From NCBI GenBank assembly GCA_963707075.1, contig CAVPOX010000006.1, forward strand, positions 1 through 64,000: DNA of 64,000 bases. Reading direction: 5' to 3'. Under the pieces are notes generated by a model. It did no database searches and was not told where the DNA came from. It saw only the letters and a program-made list of their open reading frames with translations. This stretch comes from CAXMQZ01 sp963707075. Lineage in GTDB: Bacteria; Acidobacteriota; Thermoanaerobaculia; Multivoradales; JAHEKO01. Positions 62,648 through 64,000 of the stretch are shown here, in pieces. Numbering within the stretch: position 1 is the stretch's first letter; each line of letters starts with the position of its first letter. The position numbers and the translations under genes were made by a program.

Positions 62648-64000
62648 TGGCCCGAACCTCGAGGGCCTGGCGGGTCTGGAGGTCATCGATCGCCTGCAGG
62701 TGGGCCCGGTGGACGTCCGTCCTAACGAGGTGCGCACACCCTACCGGGTCTGCGTCGGCGAGAAGATCGATGAGGCAGTCCTGACCTATCGCTACGAGGA
62801 GCCGGTCTTCGATCCCGGGGAGTCCGGAGACCTCAACCTGGCAAGCCTGATCGGGGCTCAGGTGGCGCTGAATTACGGTCTGTTCTGCAAGGAGATCAAC
62901 TTCCAGGGACATTTCGACGAGACCGATCAGAAGTTCCTCTCTCAGATGCTCGCGAACACTGCCCGGGAGATCTATGTCAAGAAGCTCCTGGAACCCAATC
63001 CCTTTCTCGTACCGGGGGCAATTGGGTCCCTACCGACAGAGAAGCCAAAGAGCTTCGTGCGGGCTCGGGTGACTTTCGGTGACTCGAATGAACCGGCCGC
63101 CTCGGCCGGCTGGACCACCTCCACTGACAGATATGCGATTCTCTCGAGCGGCGGCAAAGACAGCCTACTGACGTTCGGGTTGCTGCGGGAGCTCGGCTGC
63201 GAAACCCACCCTGTCTTCCTCAACGAAGCTGGGCGTCACTGGTTCACGGCCGTCAATGCTCACCGTGAATTCCGTCGGACCGTGCCCAATACAAGCAGGG
63301 TATGGACCAATTCGGATCGCATGTTCAACTGGATGCTGCGCCAGCTGCCGTTCATCCGGCCGGATTTCCAGCGCCTGCGATCGGACGAGTACCCGATCCG
63401 CTTATGGACGGTGGCGGTGTTCCTGTTCGGCGCGCTCCCGATCCTGAGGCAAAGGGGAATCGGTCGTCTGCTCATCGGTGACGAGTACGACACCACCGTC
63501 AGAGCTTCGTATCAGGGTATTGCCCACTACGATGGGCTCTACGATCAGAGTCGCTTCTTCGATCGCGCGATGTCCCGGTTTTTCGCCTCCAAGCAGTGGG
63601 GGGTCACGCAGCATTCGGTGCTCAGGCCGATGTCGGAGTATCTGATCCAGACAACCCTGGCGAACCGCTACCCAGACCTGTTGAAGCTCCAGGTCTCATG
63701 CCATGCTGCCCACGAGAAAGACGGCCTGATGCGGCCTTGCGGCCGATGCGAGAAGTGTCGTCGGATCGTGGGAATGCTGCTGGCCGCTGGTGTCGACCCA
63801 GGGCTCTGTGGTTACCAGCTGGAGCAGGTCGAGGCGATCAGGATCGATCTGGTCGAGAAGGGCGTTCACCAGGAGCGTGTCGCGGCGCGCCACCTCGGCT
63901 TTGTCCTGGCGCGGCAGGGTCTGATTACGGAACCGAGAATCGGCAAGGTCCGAGGTCAGCCTCAGCCCGAGGCAGTCAATCTGCGGTTTCATGACGAGAA
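62634..64000 (+). CDS. PP-loop ATPase, MurL-like, runs off the window
   Basis: At least 455 residues with no stop to the window end. The ATG at 62634 follows GCGGAGG and overlaps the DUF1611 stop by 14 bases. The N-terminal ~165 residues (ALNYGLFCKEINFQGHFDET) have no assigned domain. The PP-loop AILSSGGKDSLLTFGLLREL lies near residues 177-196, as in enzymes that adenylate substrates. Later come LLIGDEYDTTVRA and a cysteine cluster SCHAAHEKDG with MRPCGRCEKCRRI near 365. Domain order and cysteine cluster resemble MurL, the UDP-MurNAc-L-Ala-L-Glu epimerase, and more distantly QueC. A glutamate epimerase next to a DgcN-like gene would be coherent, but family membership needs a profile search. 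Confidence 0.75.
   Translation, partial: MAPPDGPNLEGLAGLEVIDRLQVGPVDVRPNEVRTPYRVCVGEKIDEAVLTYRYEEPVFDPGESGDLNLASLIGAQVALNYGLFCKEINFQGHFDETDQKFLSQMLANTAREIYVKKLLEPNPFLVPGAIGSLPTEKPKSFVRARVTFGDSNEPAASAGWTTSTDRYAILSSGGKDSLLTFGLLRELGCETHPVFLNEAGRHWFTAVNAHREFRRTVPNTSRVWTNSDRMFNWMLRQLPFIRPDFQRLRSDEYPIRLWTVAVFLFGALPILRQRGIGRLLIGDEYDTTVRASYQGIAHYDGLYDQSRFFDRAMSRFFASKQWGVTQHSVLRPMSEYLIQTTLANRYPDLLKLQVSCHAAHEKDGLMRPCGRCEKCRRIVGMLLAAGVDPGLCGYQLEQVEAIRIDLVEKGVHQERVAARHLGFVLARQGLITEPRIGKVRGQPQPEAVNLRFHDE

Noticed and set aside
1..64000. CRISPR arrays, complete insertion sequences, transposases or rRNA genes
   Set aside because: No regularly spaced repeats, transposase motifs, terminal inverted repeats or rRNA-like blocks were seen on reading both strands; integrase is also absent despite the tRNA scars.

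Overview
The window is high-GC DNA from a Gram-negative bacterium. It carries TolC-type, RND, DUF1302 and lipoprotein genes, so an outer membrane is certain. The mix of a MalT-like regulator, a TolB-like propeller, DUF3011, von Willebrand type D and EF-hand secreted proteins and universal-stress proteins would fit an environmental lineage such as Acidobacteriota or a deep-branching proteobacterium. That placement is inference; nothing here is a phylogenetic marker. Many otherwise ordinary genes contain single-base frame breaks, so the assembly may hold residual indels or the genome may be rich in decaying genes.

Layout. 0-4.6 kb: a broken N-acyl-D-amino-acid deacylase-like amidohydrolase downstream of a MalT-type LuxR regulator. 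4.6-18.5 kb: an accessory zone with three RepA_C-family plasmid initiator copies (one intact, two broken), a 55-bp block shared by two of these loci, two truncated tRNA-Leu 3' ends, and three toxin-antitoxin pairs (HigBA, HepT/MntA, RelE with a ribbon-helix-helix antitoxin). Inside this zone sit a five-gene metal-type RND efflux operon (6.2-12.8 kb) and a TolB-like lipoprotein. 18.7-27 kb: homocysteine methyltransferase, an exported KatG with catalase and HigA remnants upstream, PqiA-like, DUF1579 and DUF1003 proteins, and a truncated methyltransferase spliced onto a ruined Kup potassium transporter.

27.1-33.8 kb: a tight DUF1302 / DUF1329 / YCF48-propeller / MMPL-RND operon, probably an envelope export or trafficking system for hydrophobic molecules. 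34-38.7 kb: a CPA2 antiporter, a PafA-like phosphatase and a crotonase. 39-46.5 kb: a stress island with a CooC/ParA-like ATPase, two universal stress proteins, a GAF histidine kinase with NarL regulator, a stand-alone receiver, small proteins and a nucleotidyltransferase. 46.6-55 kb: DUF599, patatin lipoprotein, methyltransferase, serine hydrolase, and exported proteins that look calcium-binding (EF-hand, beta-gamma crystallin) or adhesive (vWD).

55.2-64 kb (open at the right end): an SLC13 transporter, a RimK-like ATP-grasp ligase with an RCK_C tail, a sigma-54 activator, and a divergent operon encoding an acidic coiled-coil protein, a threonine-synthase-like PLP enzyme, a DUF1611 (DgcN-family) protein and a PP-loop ATPase resembling the MurL glutamate epimerase. 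Paired inverted repeats and a sigma-54-like promoter lie between activator and operon. This is the best candidate for an undescribed pathway: it looks like a regulated glutamate or D-amino-acid peptide-tailoring system.
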